Notes under the pieces: generated by a model
What the model was told of the DNA's origin: nothing
The model's input: only the letters and a program-made list of their open reading frames with translations
The model's database searches: none
Assembly: GCF_027579695.1 (NCBI RefSeq)
Contig: NC_083582.1
Coordinates: 35,969,964-36,033,963 of the forward strand
DNA from: Neoarius graeffei
Taxonomy: Eukaryota > Chordata > Actinopteri > Siluriformes > Ariidae
Length of the DNA stretch: 64,000 bases
Direction of reading: 5' to 3'
Shown: positions 22,510 to 50,600 of the stretch, in pieces
Layout of the letters: every line of letters starts with the position of its first letter
How positions within the stretch are numbered: the stretch's first letter is position 1
Translations under genes and position numbers: made by a program

Positions 22510-23059
22510 TCACCTTTTTCTTCTTGATGCTGATGGTCAGCCCAAACTCATGACAGGCCTTCACAAAGCGGTCGATCAGTCTCTGAAGCTGTTCCTGTGT
22601 GTGGGAGGTCAGCACTACATTAGCAAAAAGAAGTTCCTTGATCAGAACGTGCCGGACTTTGGTCTTGGCTTTAAGGCGGGCTAGGTTGGACAGCTTTCCG
22701 TCACTTCTTGTGTGTAGATGGACTCTGTCCTCTGAGTCGCTGAATGCATATGCCAGCAGCAGGGAGATAATGATTCTGAACAGAGTTGGAGCAAGGACGC
22801 AGCCCTGCTTCACTCCGCTGCAGATCTCAAAAGGCTCAGAGGTTGATCCGTTGGAGACTGTGCCTTTCATGCCTTCGTGGAATGAGGTTATGATGCTGAG
22901 CAGTTTTGGGGGGCAGCCAATCTTGCCTAGCAGCTGGAAGAGGCTGCGTCTGCCCACCAGGTCAAAGGCCTTGGTGAGGTCTATAAAGGCCAAGTACAAG
23001 GGCATCTGCTGCTCACGGCACTTCTCCTGTAGCTGGGGGACAGCAAAGCTCATGTCCAC
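22457..23059 (-). pseudogene. LINE reverse transcriptase fragment
   Basis: RT palm motifs are readable: LAFIDLTKAFDLVGR (motif A, catalytic Asp present) and CSGVKQGCVLAPTLF (motif B). The motif C box that should read FADD is LLFANVVLTSHTQEQLQRL, so the catalytic Asp pair is lost. A stop lies just upstream (23060-23090), before the sequence that would read NGFRAERSTV. The enzyme is inactive. Upstream RT N-terminal text (23208-23450) includes LSSGKAPGEDAIPPEVIK. Confidence 0.9.
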
Positions 23060-23207
23060 GGTTGATCTCTCTGCTCTGAATCCATTCTAGGATTCAGGAT
23101 AGATGCGTTCAGCCAGGGTTTGCAATCAGGCCAGTACCACTCAGGCAAAAACCTTTCCCATGATGATCAACAGCGAGATGTCACAGTAATTGTTGCAGTC
23201 GCTACGA

Positions 23208-23450
23208 TCACCTTTGGTTTTTGTACAGGGTGACGATCTTGGCATCACGCATGTCTTGGGGTACCTTGCCCTCCTTCCAGCACTGACACAAGAGCTCATG
23301 GAGTGGCTTCAGCAGCACTGGCTTCCTGCTCTTGATGACTTCAGGGGGGATGGCATCCTCACCTGGTGCTTTGCCGCTGCTGAGAGCATTGATGGCCTTG
23401 CTCAGTTCTTCAACAGTGGGTTCTGCATCCAGCTCCTCTAAGACCGGCAA
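23208..23450 (-). pseudogene. LINE RT N-terminal fragment
   Basis: LSSGKAPGEDAIPPEVIK and PVLLKPLHELLCQCWKEGK are the SGKAPGxDxIPxE and downstream segments that precede the RT palm in ORF2 proteins. A frame break separates it from the palm fragment at 22457-23059. Confidence 0.85.
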
Positions 23451-24191
23451 GTCTTCTATGGCATCCAGGGCTTTCTGGGAGAGAGTTTTCTCTGGAGTAG
23501 AGCTCCTTCAACCCATCTCCCCATCTGCTTTTCCTGGTCCGTGATGACTTCCCCGGTCTTGGTCTTCAGCTGAGCGGTCTTCTTTATGGGTACGCTATGG
23601 CTTGTTTGATTCCCTCATACATGCGTCGGACGTTGCCAGTGTCAGAGGCAATCTGGATGGAGGAACAGAGGTGCTGCCAGTAATCGTTGGCACACCGGCG
23701 TGCTGTCTGCTGGGCCTTATTGCGGGCGAATCTTAGTGCCTGCAGGTTTTTCTGGCCAAGGTTGCATTTGTAATCAAAGCAGTCCACTTGGACTCGATTA
23801 CAGGCTCCATCTAGGGCTGTGCGATATATCGAGTATATTCGATATATCTCCGAAAATTCTGTGTGAGATACATAAAATTATTATATCTTAACTATTGAGT
23901 ATTTTATGGTCATCTGCCGACTTGCGTTTGTTTCGTGTTTGGTGCGTTTGTTTAAAACATTTTCCGGTGGTTTTCTCCCGGTCCCTCAGACAGTAATGTG
24001 AGAGGCTGCCTAAGGGTTAAAAAAAAAAAAGTCACACACTTGCCAACCAATCCCGGGCAACATCTAGGTGCTGAAAGGAACTTGCGGGAAGATTTTCTAG
24101 TTTCAGTTTACAGCGCTGACTCAGTTCGTGCAATCGCTGGTGTTGCATAGGCTACCGTGTAAGCTCTGTCAATTTCAGCGACAAATTAAAA

Positions 24192-24629
24192 ATGGAAGCA
24201 GACAAATTGGTTCCTAAAATAACTAGTAAGGGGTCAGTCATCTGGCATTTTTTTGGATATCGCGAGGAGGACATGGAACAGCAAATGCCAGTTTGTAAAG
24301 TGTGCAAAAAAACTGTCATCACGAAAGGCAGCAGCACTACAAATATATTCCATCACCTGAAAACTCACCCGGTACAGTATGAAGAGTCTCTTAGACTCCA
24401 AACTACTTGCCCACAAGCTACCCCCCCCCCCACACACACACAAGCTAAACAAATGACCATAGCGGCCTCGTTCTCCAAAGCCACCCCATATGAGAAAACG
24501 AGTCAGAGATGGAGAGCTATCACGGATGCAATCACTAACTTCATTGCCGAAGACATGATCCCAATTAGTATAGGTGGAAAAACCAGGCTTCCAAAAATTA
24601 CTAAAAAACACACTCGATCCCAAATATGA
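24192..24629 (+). pseudogene. hAT transposase N-terminus (BED zinc finger), truncated
   Basis: A 145-codon frame: residues about 16-60 form a BED-type finger (SVIWHFFGYREED, then VCKVCKKTVITKGSSTTNIF and HHLKTHP), giving a C-x2-C ... H-x4-H pattern. A later part (ASFSKATPYEKTSQRWRAIT, DAITNFIAEDMIPIS) matches the start of the hAT core as in ZBED-like proteins. After a frameshift near 24600, EKPGFQKLLKNTLDPKYELP continues the homology. The RNase-H-like catalytic region and dimerisation domain are absent. Confidence 0.85.
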
Positions 24630-24837
24630 GTTGCCTGGTTGCAGACATTTTACAGAGAAGGCAATACCAGAATTATACACATCTGAGAGGCAGAGCCAGA
24701 AAACATTCAGTTCAAAAGTGTGCAAAGAGAAAAATTATGTTTTACAGATCTCCCTCTTCTCTCCCTCAATCTCTCTCTCTATTGTGAATGTTCCAGTGGT
24801 TCTCAGTAGTCAGGTTAATAGCTTGGAGCTCTACCTC

Positions 24838-25206
24838 ATCTCATCTCATTATCTCTAGCCGCTTTTATCCTGTTCTACAGGGTCGCAGGCAAGCTGGAGC
24901 CTATCCCAGCTGACTACGGACGAAAGATGGGGTACACCATGGACAAGTCGCCAGGTCATCACAGGGCTGACACATAGACACAGACAACCATTCACACTCA
25001 CATTCACACCTATGGTCAATTTAGAGTCAACAGTTAACCTAGCCTGCATGTCTTTGGACTGTGGGGGAAACCAGAGCACCCGGAGGAAACCCACGGGGAG
25101 AACATGCAAACTCCGCACAGAAAGGCCCTCGCCGGCCACGGGGCTCGAACCCGAACCTTCTTGCTGTGAGGCGACAGCGCTAACCACTACACCACCGTGC
25201 CGCCCC
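24838..25206 (-). mobile_element. tRNA-derived SINE, copy S6 (innermost of the nest)
   Basis: Inverse orientation; target duplication GGAGCTCTACCTC at 24825-24837 and 25207-25219. An internal deletion of about 12 bp removes part of the CGCGGACACGG segment. It is the youngest layer of the 19683-27582 nest. Confidence 0.9.
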
Positions 25207-26043
25207 GGAGCTCTACCTCCATTTTTTAAAATAATTTAATGAATGAGCACTTTTCTTTTTTAGGCTAAATGTCTCTCAGTGTTGAGCTTGCACTTTATTG
25301 ATTTGAGCTCTGAGCAGCTCTGTATTGTATTGACCCTTTGCTGCAATTTTCAAGATTGTTTTTGCAGTTTGTGCCACATCCTTGTTGAATAAAAATAGTC
25401 TTATTTCAACTCAATTGTGATTAATCACTAACATGAAAAACATGTTGTTGAAAACCACCTGTAAAATTAACCAAGAATGTTATTTAATCTGCAGGGATTG
25501 TAGTGAAAACAGTAAAGAGTAAAAGTTAGATTTCATGGGGTCTTTTAGAGGAGATTTTAATATATCGAGATATATATCGTATTTCGTGAAATGGAGAAAC
25601 TGTATCGGGATATTCATTTTTTCCCATATCGCACAGCCCTAGCTCCATCTCTGCGATGTTTGCCTCAAAATCAGTGTTCTTCAGATCCTTCTTGCCGTAC
25701 GTTGTTATGGCGGCACTGTAGATGGTACTGCGAAGGGAGGCTCAGGTTTCTTCTGCACTGCCAGCTGATGTCTTGGGGAGAGTCTGACACAGCAGTTCCA
25801 CAAACTCTTGGCTCTTCTTGGCGTACGCCATCTTGCTGGTGTTAATTCTCGGCTGACCTTTTTGTTTGGAGCAGTAAAGCTTCTTGGGCCTGAGCTTCAC
25901 TCTTGAGATGATTAGAGTGTGGTCGGTATCAGTCAGCGCTGTGATAGGCTCTGATGTTGGCGATGTTGTTCAAAGAGTCGCGCCTGACAATGGCACCAGC
26001 TGGACCTGGTCAATGTTTTGACTGGGGGTGTCTTCAGGACACC

Positions 26044-26724
26044 TTATGGCATGTCTTGTTGTGGAAGGTGTTTGTAACACAGATTGTGGAAGCAGCACAG
26101 CTCCAGGAGCTTCTGCCAGTTTTCATTCATCTTCCCGATGCCATGGTGTCCGAGTACAGCTGGCCAAAACTCGTGGTCGGCACCAACCCTAGCATTGAGG
26201 TCACCTAGGAGGATCATGTGCTTTTGCATGGGGATACTGCTGGTCCTGGTGTCAAGCGACTCGTAGAACTGGTCCTTGACCTCTACCGCTATCTGTAGAG
26301 TGGGGGCATAGGCACAGATGATGGTGACTGGGTCTTGCGTGGTGGACAGGCGTAGGCTGAGTAATCGCTCTGTGCCATCTGTTGGAGGCTTGATCATGGA
26401 AAGCAGTGCATTTCTGACAGCAAAGCCTGTCCCGTGCTCTCTGGCTTCCTCTGTGCTCTTGCCTTGCCAGAAGGTGGTGTAGTGCTCCTCCTTCAGCGTG
26501 TCACTGTCTGGGAGTCTGGTTTCCTGCAGGGCTGCTATGTCTACTTTCAGTCTGAGCAGCTCCATGTTGATCACCGTGGTCTTTCTGGTGTCGTCCACTA
26601 CCTCGAGATTGTCCATCAGTCCTGGACGCATGGTCCTGACATTCCAGCTTGCTATACGAAGAGCTGGAGGCTTCGTTTTATGATGTTTGCCTGGCGCAGG
26701 TTTGACGATCCACTTGTCGAGCAC
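26044..26724 (-). pseudogene. LINE APE-type endonuclease domain
   Basis: A 226-codon minus-strand open frame with the apurinic-endonuclease motifs in order: IASWNVRTM (Asn), IAALQETRLPDSD (Glu), HGTGFAVRN, ICAYAPT and HMILLGDLNARVGAD (the Asp and Asn of GDLNA). The terminal SDH-type motif would lie after the 26044 stop. This domain nicks the target to prime reverse transcription. It is the best preserved part of the LINE, but the element as a whole is broken. Confidence 0.9.
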
Positions 26725-27492
26725 TGAGACTCTAAGCTCCAGGCACCCACTGAAGCAGGCAGACCGTGGCAGGTCAGCACCTTACTGGTCGAGGGCTGCT
26801 CGACTTGAGGTGGGCGATAGCTGACCAGTGGCACGTGATGGCCCCTCCCACCGATGAAGACAGCCCCTGGCATCAGACTCTACACCAGTTGAGCTAGGAC
26901 TTATAACCGGTAAATGCTGTCTTCCTTGTTGTATTCTCACCACATGTCGGAGACTGGAGTGACCTCTCCAGGGCGCATGCCAGGGCGAAGTGTATGTTGG
27001 CCTTGCCCTGCCTAGACAACAGGGCCCCCTTCTCAACCTCATTGACAGAGTCCAAAGAAGTGCAGGGCACTACGTTTGGGGACGACTTGGTTGCAGAAGC
27101 TGCTGGAAGGGTGACAGAGTCCATGACCAACTGTCTGCGGGGCTTCACTCTGGGTTTTTCTGTTGGGGTTAGCTCCCTTAGCCTTGTGCTCTCCTGAGAC
27201 TAACCCACAAGGCAGTGGGGCCATTTGCCCATAGCTGGCTCCAACAGTGCGTTTTTTTTTTTTTTCAGGAAAAACTATTTTGGATAAAATTGTTATTGTC
27301 CATTACAAGTAAAAACTAGCCAATAATCAAACTTCAACTCAATGTGTGATCTTCATTTTATGTTGCAATTCACAACTATTCTATGGTTTTCCTAAAATAA
27401 AAAAGTAGTACTTGCAAAATAGGGGGCAAGTGAAAATTTACCCCCACTTGCCCTCCAGGATAAGTGGGTTTAAAAGTTAATGTCGAGACCTG

Positions 27493-27582
27493 CAAGAGCA
27501 CTTCCTGTTGGTCCAGGGAATCAAACCGGTGACCTTTTGGTCCCAAAACTGCATCTCTAACCATTAGGTCATAGCTTCCCCT
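27493..27582 (-). mobile_element. Outer SINE, tRNA-like head (right half of a split SINE)
   Basis: On the minus strand it begins GGGGAAGCTATGACCTAATG, with an A-box region (ACCTAATGGTTAGAG) and a B box (GGTTTGATTCC), then CCTGGACCAACAGGAAGTGC. It continues at 19812 after removal of the inserted 19813-27492 element. Confidence 0.75.
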
Positions 27583-27634
27583 CATCCCCGGGCGCTCTCA
27601 TGTGGCTGCCCACTGCTCTGAGTGTGTGTGCGCC

Positions 27635-27670
<36 letters not shown>

Positions 27671-27752
27671 CACTGCTTCAGATGGGTTAAATGCAGAGGA
27701 TGAATTTCACTGTGCTTGAAGTGTGCATGTGACAAAGGTTTCTTCTTCATCA
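27583..27752 (+). mobile_element. SINE 3' fragment with (GT)n
   Basis: This is the inverse of the tail region of the SINE at 43570-43936 (segments CACTGCTCTGAGTGTG, TTCACTGCTTCAGATGGGTT, TTTCACTGTGCTTGAAGTGT). A (GT)n run of about 35 bp lies at 27635-27669. The tRNA-like head is missing. Confidence 0.7.
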
Positions 27753-28243
27753 TCAAGATGAGATACAGCATTAAAAGGTTATAAAAAGGAGAAAAACAGA
27801 GGCAAAACATTTTAAAGCAAATTTTAATGAAAAATTTAAAAAAAAAGTTGTATTTTAACTATACAATTAAAACAAAAAAAAATCTAAAATGGATCTGATT
27901 AAATGAGAAACATGGGTTGTTAAATTTCCCTCTCCCGGGGTTACTGCAGCTGTACAACGGCATGCCACTCTTAAAACCGATACAGAATATGAGAGAGAAA
28001 ATGCAAAGTGCCTGACACTGCCTGAAGGGGGCTAAATGAGGGGAGTAAACGCACAAAGTGAATAACTGCTTCGTTTTTGTTTTGTGCAAAGAAAACACTC
28101 CCCTCTGAAATACTACTTCAGCTCTTCTTATCAGTCATTGCAAGATGGTCAATGTCATCAATACAATGTATTCAATAATAAAACCTAAGTACTTGAAGAT
28201 ACTAAAATTGACAGTGATCTGTGACTTAATGTCCATCAAGTCT
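27753..28243 (-). other. Probable 3' UTR of ube2d1
   Basis: Sequence immediately 3' of the ube2d1 stop codon on the minus strand, free of recognised repeats. The variant signal ATTAAA (minus strand) at about 27828-27823 is a candidate poly(A) signal. The extent is inferred, not seen. Confidence 0.4.
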
Positions 28244-45677
<17,434 letters not shown>

Positions 45678-46809
45678 AGCGCCTGTGTGTGTGTGAGCTC
45701 CAGAAGCGTGCCGATGATAACGTGTCCGAGTTTATTGCTATAGAAAAGCTAACAATACTTTCTATTTCCCTGAGAGAAGCGATGATGGGACCGAAGCGCC
45801 AGAAACTTCTCCTTCCTGGATCGAGGGGTTCAATTACAAACGCCTCAGCACCCCGTGCACACTTACACAGGCCACTACCGCACACAGCGAGGTGGAGCGA
45901 GCCTATCTAGTGCACTGCGTGTTAAATAGCGCGCGGGTTCGGATCGAGCTGGAGCTGTTTGCCAACGTCAAAATAAAAGTCTTACGTCAGAAGCGAGTTG
46001 ATTTGTGAACAAGGTGTTTATTTATTAGTCGTAGATTCGCCGATTCGATGTAACCGGAATGGACACACACACACACACACCACTACTTAGATAAACAATA
46101 TTTAAATAATACAAGAAAACATGCTTCATTTATTTGTTCATTATCGAGTTTCACTTTTGATTTTGGAAAACTTTTTATTTAAATTAAAAGTTCAAACGAT
46201 TACATTAACACAACTAACCAAACAATCCCGGGACTCATTATTTAATATAAGTTAACAAAAGCGTTATTATATACAGTGTTTGTTTGTTCATTTAATTTAT
46301 ACACCGCTTTATCCCTTCATTCATTAACTCGTAAACATAACTTACTTGTTTAACTATTTAAAAAATTAACACAAAGAAGACAGTTCCTATAACGCTTGAG
46401 AACAAACGCCTTGTCAGTACATACTGCAAAAATGTTTTATCAATAAAGATAAATCAGCACATTCTCAATCCCTTATTTAATTTGATTTGATTTTGCATTT
46501 CAGCACACTCTCTGATTTACATCCATTTGAAAATGTTTAAGCATGGCATTCTTCCCAGCTCGGTTTATTTTGTTTATCACAATAACGCGTAACTCTGGGT
46601 ATAAACATAGCGAATGTGCCGCTGTGAATTTCAGACTAGTTTGTTGTGATCCCACAATGCACCTGGGCTGCAAAAGGCGCTTTCCATGCTGCTGCAGAGG
46701 AGCTTCCTGTAGCTAACAGGACAAATAATAATAACAACTTCGCAAATTATAGCAACTTCTTTTATTTTGTCAGAAATAAGAGAGAGAGAGAGAGAAAGAA
46801 ATTTCCAGT
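45678..46809. promoter_or_regulatory. Intergenic region between divergent ube2d1 and tfam
   Basis: 1132 bp between the two start codons. G+C-rich on the ube2d1 side (about 45690-45960), AT-rich in the middle. Contains a CRE-half-like CTTACGTCAG near 45981 and a CA repeat at 46068-46080. On the tfam side GATCCCACAATGCACCTGGG lies near 46650. No TATA box at an obvious site. 5' UTRs of both genes must lie here. Confidence 0.6.
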
Positions 46810-46892
46810 ATGGCTCCATTTAGCTTAATGACAGTGGGCGCTAATCTTTTGGCCAAATCTTGGGGTCTGTTTTCAAGTGCAGTTACTGTAAG
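46810..46892 (+). CDS. tfam: tfam exon 1
   Basis: ATG at 46810, donor AAG|GTAAAA. Encodes the presequence MAPFSLMTVGANLLAKSWGL then FSSAVTVR. This ATG is the first in a frame that splices correctly to the HMG exon. Confidence 0.85.
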
Positions 46893-47033
46893 GTAAAACT
46901 CCGCTCGCTCTCTCTCTCTGTGAGATAGATAGATAGATAGATAGATAGATGTGGACTCCTTCCTGAGCTGTTTACTTGCATGTAGCATCATGAAGAGCTT
47001 TCTTTTAATATAGTAGTGTGTGATTGATTGATT

Positions 47034-47096
<63 letters not shown>

Positions 47097-47164
47097 GTGG
47101 ACTCCTTCCTGAACTGTTTACTTGCATGTAGCATGAAGAGCTTTCTTTTAATATAGTAGTGTGT

Positions 47165-47195
<31 letters not shown>

Positions 47196-47263
47196 GTGGA
47201 CTCCTTCCTGAGCTGTTTACTTGCATGTAGCATGAAGAGCTTTCTTTTAATATAGTAGTGTGT

Positions 47264-47298
<35 letters not shown>

Positions 47299-47366
47299 GT
47301 GGACTCCTTCCTGAGCTGTTTACTTGCATGTAGCATGAAGAGCTTTCTTTTAATATAGTAGTGTGT

Positions 47367-47425
<59 letters not shown>

Positions 47426-47496
47426 GTGGACTCCTTCCTGAGCTGTTTACTTGCATGTAGCATCATGAAGAGCTTTCTTTTAATATAGTAGTGTGT

Positions 47497-47547
<51 letters not shown>

Positions 47548-47618
47548 GTGGACTCCTTCCTGAGCTGTTTACTTGCATGTAGCATCATGAAGAGCTTTCT
47601 TTTAATATAGTAGTGTGT

Positions 47619-47657
<39 letters not shown>

Positions 47658-50600
47658 GTGGACTCCTTCCTGAACTGTTTACTTGCATGTAGCATGAAGA
47701 GCTTTCTTTTAATATAGTAGTGTGTGATAGATAGATGGATGGATGGATGGATGGATGGATGGATGTGGACTCCTTCCTGAGCTGTTTACTTGCATGTAGC
47801 ATCATGAAGAGCTTTCTTTTAATATAGTGTGTGAGATAGATAGATAGATAGATGTGGACTCCTTGATCTGTTTACTTGCATGTAGCATGAAGAGCTTTCT
47901 TTTAATATAGTGTGTGAGATAGATGGATGGATGGATAGATGTGGACTCCTTGATCTGTTTACTTGCATGTAGCATGAAGAGCTTTCTTTTAATATAGTAG
48001 TGTGTGTGTGATCTCGGCTTGCAGGTGCACTTGTGTCGCTCCAGCGTTAAAACACTTCAGCACTACAGCTGGTGGTCCTCCAAAAAGGCCTCTGACTGCG
48101 TACATGCGATACGTGAAGGAACAGCAGCCCATCGTGGTCAAACAGAACCCAGGTAATCCTGTCCATACTGTGTGTTATAAATCCTGTATCTCTAATAACT
48201 CCGCCCACCCCGAAAAGATCTTTTCAGGAGAAAGTAGTCAGTCTTCTTCTTTTGGCCGCTCCCAATTAGAGGTCGCCACAGCGGATCTTTCGTCTCCATT
48301 GCTCTCTGTCCTCCACATCCTTCTCTACCACTTTCATGTCCTCTCTCACCATATCCATGTATCTCTTCTTTGACCTTCCTCATTTTCATGTGCCTGGCAG
48401 CTCCATCCTCAAGATACTCTGCATCTCTTCTCAGGATGTGCCCGTACCATCTCAGTCTCACCTCTCTTAGCTTAATCCCCAAGCTCTCTACATGTGCTGT
48501 CCCTCTGATGTGCTCGTTCCTTATCCTGTCCAACCTCATCACTCCCATCGCAAACCTTAAAGTGCATATTCTGGACCAATTTCAGGTGTTTTTTTTTTTT
48601 TTTTATATGAAAGCATGTCCCTTTACACACTCCTCCAGAAGGGTAATTTTGCACAAGGCCATCTGTCTACAGCAGAAAAAAAATAAAATAACAAAACGCG
48701 TCTGGAAAAATCCCAAGGGAGTCTGGAGCCAGATTCGTGACGTCACCTGCGGAAGCGCCAGCAGGCTGCGCGAGCTTTGCATGGTTTCAGTGCACAGCCT
48801 GTGTAGACCAAGCGCTCCCATTTCTCTCTCATTGTCCGGTCTTTTGGGAAACGATGAGGACTAATCCCATCAAGATTGGTGTTGCTACACCCTCCTACAA
48901 TACATCTGTTAACCATTTTAATAATTACGTGATAACGTTGAAGAAATTTGCAGAAAACCACCAGGTCGTTTTCTCATAAACAAACCAGCGCTGACGTAGG
49001 ATTCAGAGGGAGGCGTCCCGCACGCGACGTCACGAAAATCAGTGTTTGCCGGGAAATCCAAATGCCAAGTTTTTTCAGAGGCGGACCAATTCGCTTCAAA
49101 TGGCTTGATTTCAACTGAATTTTTCTGGTATTGCGCAAGGTAAAAAAATTGCAGAGAATGCAGAATGTTACAGATATTTGACCAAAGTTTAATATAAAAT
49201 AGGAGAATTACATTGATCTTGCTCCTGAATTTACCCGTGATATGCAGTTTAAGGCCCTGTCACACTTATTTGGAATTAGCAGGAATCAAGCAGAACCAGG
49301 GGTGGCACGGTGGTGTAGTGGTTAGTGCTGTCGCCTCACAGCAAGAAGGTCCTGGGTTCGAGCCCCGTGGCCGGCGAGGGCCTTTCTGTGCAGAGTTTGC
49401 ATGTTCTCCCCGTGTCCGCGTGGGTTTCCTCCGGGTGCTCCGGTTTCCCCCACAGTCCAAAGACATGCAGGTTAGGTTAACTGGTGACTCTAAATTGACC
49501 GTAGGTGTGAGTGTGAATGGTTGTCTGTGTCTATGTGTCAGCCCTGTGATGACCTGGCGACTTGTCCAGGGTGTACCCCGCCTTTCGCCCATAGTCAGCT
49601 GGGATAGGCTCCAGCTTGCCTGCGACCCTGTAGAACAGGATAAAGCGGCTAGAGATAATGAGATGAGGTACCCTATGGGTCCATGTGGTTCCTGCTTATA
49701 AATAAAATTGTTTTCTGATCCCATGTCCACACAGTAAATATAGCTCATATATTTACTCTATGAGGCAGTAGGCACAAAAATGAAGTGTAATCCAAAAATG
49801 AACAATTTTTTTAAAAAATCACAGAAGTAAAGTATACCAAGTGTCTGTACTTTATATTATTCTACTCTTACCTCTTACGGTTTTCGAAACTGAAACCTCA
49901 GAACTGAGGCTGACATACACACGCTGTCGCCATGACCCAAACTCTTATTTCGCGGAAAAGGTCCGGTGCTAGAGCTCAGTGGTCTCAGTACTCTTTTTGA
50001 CAACTTCCTGTAAAAATAGGGATCATTTTCGGTCATGTTTCTGTGCTTGGGAGGATTTGGTGGTGGTGCTTTTGATGGCTTTGAGTGAGAGCTTACACCA
50101 TAGATGGTCATCCTCCAGGGCCACTAGCATACCAAGATGAAAATTGCCCCTTTTCCACCAAAGCAGCTCCAGGGCTGGTTCGGGGCCAGTGCTTAGTTTG
50201 GAACCGGGTTTTCTGTTTCCACTGACAAAGAACTGGCTCTGGGGCCAGAAAAACCGTTCCAGGCTAGCACCAACTCTCTGCTGGGCCAGAGGAAAGAACC
50301 GCTTACGTCAGTGGGGGGGCGGAGTTGTTAAGACCAACAACAATAAGAAGACCGCGAAAGATTGCCATTTTTAAGCGACGAGAAGCAGCAGCTGTACAAA
50401 CGCAAAGTCATTTATTATTATTGTTGTTGTTGCTGCCGCTGCTGCTTCCGTGTTGTTTTTGCTTCGATATTCGCGCCAAGGTTTATGCAAACGTAGCGAC
50501 GTAACTGACGTATACAGCGACGTAATGACGTATACGGTGACGTAACTGATGTATACAGCGATGTAATGACGTGTCTCCTCTTAGCACCGCGAGCGATGGA

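Larger units (their letters stand above)
23812..25641 (+). mobile_element. hAT element with BED finger, internally deleted
   Basis: The ends TAGGGCTGTGCGATAT and ATATCGCACAGCCCTA are inverted, and the 8-bp duplication GCTCCATC lies at 23804-23811 and 25642-25649. The subterminal DNA is full of GATATATCGA motifs. It encodes a BED-finger N-terminus (24192-24629); the catalytic core is missing. SINE S6 is inserted at 24838-25206. Its target is the LINE between the endonuclease and RT regions. Confidence 0.9.
21620..27265 (-). mobile_element. Non-LTR retrotransposon (LINE), near full-length but decayed
   Basis: Minus-strand order: an untranslated/leader region from about 27265, APE-type endonuclease (26724-26044), reverse transcriptase (about 23800-22160) and a C-terminal zinc-knuckle region (22116-21700). 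The 3' end at the left is a GGAGGA/GGAAGG-rich simple tail. It is flanked by a direct repeat of about 60 bp (left about 21559-21619, right about 27266-27329; shared core ACTATTTTGGATAAAATTGT). A run of 14 T separates the 5' end from the right flank. A hAT (23812-25641) is inserted between endonuclease and RT. Clade not assigned by eye. Confidence 0.85.
19813..27492 (+). mobile_element. THAP-bearing TIR element, copy 2, with nested insertions
   Basis: Left end CAGGGCTTGACATTAAGG; right end TTAATGTCGAGACCTG. A 5-bp repeat CAAGA flanks it, supported by the continuity of the outer SINE. The THAP-like start near 20211 reads MVHFSAVFARSN: both Cys ligands are lost. It contains a SINE (21182-21556) and a LINE (21620-27265). 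Without insertions its length would be about 1.7 kb, similar to copies 1 and 3. Confidence 0.8.

Noticed and set aside
47005-47456. Frames with repeated SIYLSIYLS
   Set aside because: Direct translation of GATA/TATC microsatellites.
46951-48000. Regularly spaced repeats resembling a CRISPR array
   Set aside because: Units abut GATA microsatellites of varying length, there are no unique spacers, and the location is a vertebrate intron: it is a VNTR.
48153-48373. Extension of the tfam exon 2 frame downstream of the donor
   Set aside because: The GTAATC donor at 48153 fits the phase of exon 3 and known TFAM structure; the following residues are intron and LINE sequence.
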